Of a DNA stretch of 64,000 nt, positions 63,136 to 64,000 are shown in pieces. How positions within the stretch are numbered: the stretch's first letter is position 1; each line of letters starts with the position of its first letter. The position numbers and the translations under genes were made by a program. The notes below the pieces were generated by a model that was not told the origin of the DNA, searched no databases, and was given only the letters and a program-made list of their open reading frames with translations. This DNA is from Callipepla californica brunnescens. Lineage: Eukaryota; Chordata; Aves; Galliformes; Odontophoridae. The stretch is taken from contig JALIRH010000113.1 of NCBI GenBank assembly GCA_023055505.1, positions 496,001 to 560,000 of the forward strand. The letters run 5' to 3'.

Positions 63136-64000
63136 CAAAATACTCTGCACTGAACAGAAAGTTTTCTGCATTCTGAAGAAAACAGCAGTCCACAACAAAA
63201 GATCTTGAGAACCAACTCTAAAATAAACAAATAAAGAATTAGTTAATCAAAATATTTGAAAAATGTAGCTCACAACTGATCGGTTTTCACTGAACTGAGT
63301 TTGAATTTAATAAAATACTGAAAAAGCATTTCATGAAGCATTAAAATATTTTAAATTTTTATTGTATATTCACAAAAAAATAAACAAGACAACCAACCAA
63401 CCAGCCAATCAAGAAAAGTAACAAAACGCTACCAAGCTTCTCATTTCCTGACAATGTTTAGAATTTGAGAAACTATTTTTTTAATTTTTATTTGAAAGTG
63501 CAGTTCTTTCAAAGGCAAAAATAAAGATATCTGTTTTGAATAAGATGGTGAATAATTAGCTAATTTCTGTGGCTTAAAGGTTTTCATTTTTGCCAAGACA
63601 AATAACATTCTTAAAGTAGAATACCTGATTTGCAATTGTTGACAGAATCTCAGTTGCAGCTACAGGTTTCAGCAACGTAAACAAAACTGAGGAGGTGAGT
63701 ATAAGAAATGACATAAAATTGCCCATTAATCACTACTTAATACAAGTAGATTTGTTCTGAGTATGCTGCTTCTGCTCCCTATTCCCTGCATGACTGATGT
63801 TAGTTGAACTTTGCTCATGCTCAGAAACCTGATGTGATTAATAACAAGAAAGGCATAATCTTTGGGCAAGTCCAAAGACAGGACTCAATCTAAGTGACAT
63901 ATTTTTTGCATATCCTTTGAAATCCAAATGAATTCAATTCCATTTATTCATAGAGTGAGGGAAGAAATAATAATAATAATAAAAAACAAACATCAAAATG
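63136..64000. other. Gene-free AT-rich stretch
   Basis: No gene recognised. An AAT trinucleotide run lies at about 63966-63981 and CAAC/CAAG-type repeats near 63385-63412. Confidence 0.5.

Overview
The window looks like intergenic and developmental-locus DNA from a bird, most probably a galliform such as chicken. The evidence is at least ten CR1 LINE 3' ends carrying the avian ATTCTATGATTCTATG-type terminal octamer repeat, a Galluhop-like mariner fragment, very GC-rich promoter DNA with long C and G homopolymers, and a single protein-coding gene whose product matches vertebrate OSR1 (odd-skipped related transcription factor 1). I cannot fix the species from sequence alone. No bacterial, phage or CRISPR feature is present.

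Layout. Positions 1 to about 26 kb are AT-rich, gene-free DNA with an AAAAT microsatellite at the left edge, scattered CR1 fragments, one mariner fragment and A-rich tracts. From about 26.7 to 50.2 kb there is a zone almost free of recognisable transposons. It holds, left to right: a MIR-like relic (29.75 kb); an isolated CpG-rich block (31.1-32.9 kb); the OSR1 3' UTR, coding exon 3 (34393-34528), a 528-bp intron and coding exon 2 (35057-35703), all on the minus strand; a long first intron containing a degenerate 22-bp minisatellite (37.0-37.15 kb) and homeodomain-site-rich conserved-looking DNA (39.1-39.7 kb); and several kilobases of CpG-rich promoter territory (39.2-46.0 kb) interrupted by poly-C, poly-G, polypurine and TTTC tracts. 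From 49.4 kb rightwards the sequence returns to gene-free AT-rich DNA with CR1 copies, a near-consensus CTCF-like site (49.74 kb), and GT and CA microsatellites.

Functional picture. OSR1 encodes a 260-residue C2H2 zinc-finger protein. The coding model joins cleanly across one phase-2 intron that cuts the second finger. The untranslated first exon could not be settled: two candidate starts (a TATA box at 40510-40515, or a near-perfect splice donor at 42095) are reported as alternatives. The surrounding transposon-poor sequence, second CpG block, homeodomain, MEF2 and octamer-like sites and CTCF-like motif fit the regulatory landscape of a developmental gene, but these are inferences from composition and motif matches. 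I found no second protein-coding gene and no convincing new biological system. The most worthwhile leads are the orphan CpG block downstream of OSR1, the MIR-like relic, the alternative first exons and the possible divergent transcript near 45.0 kb.
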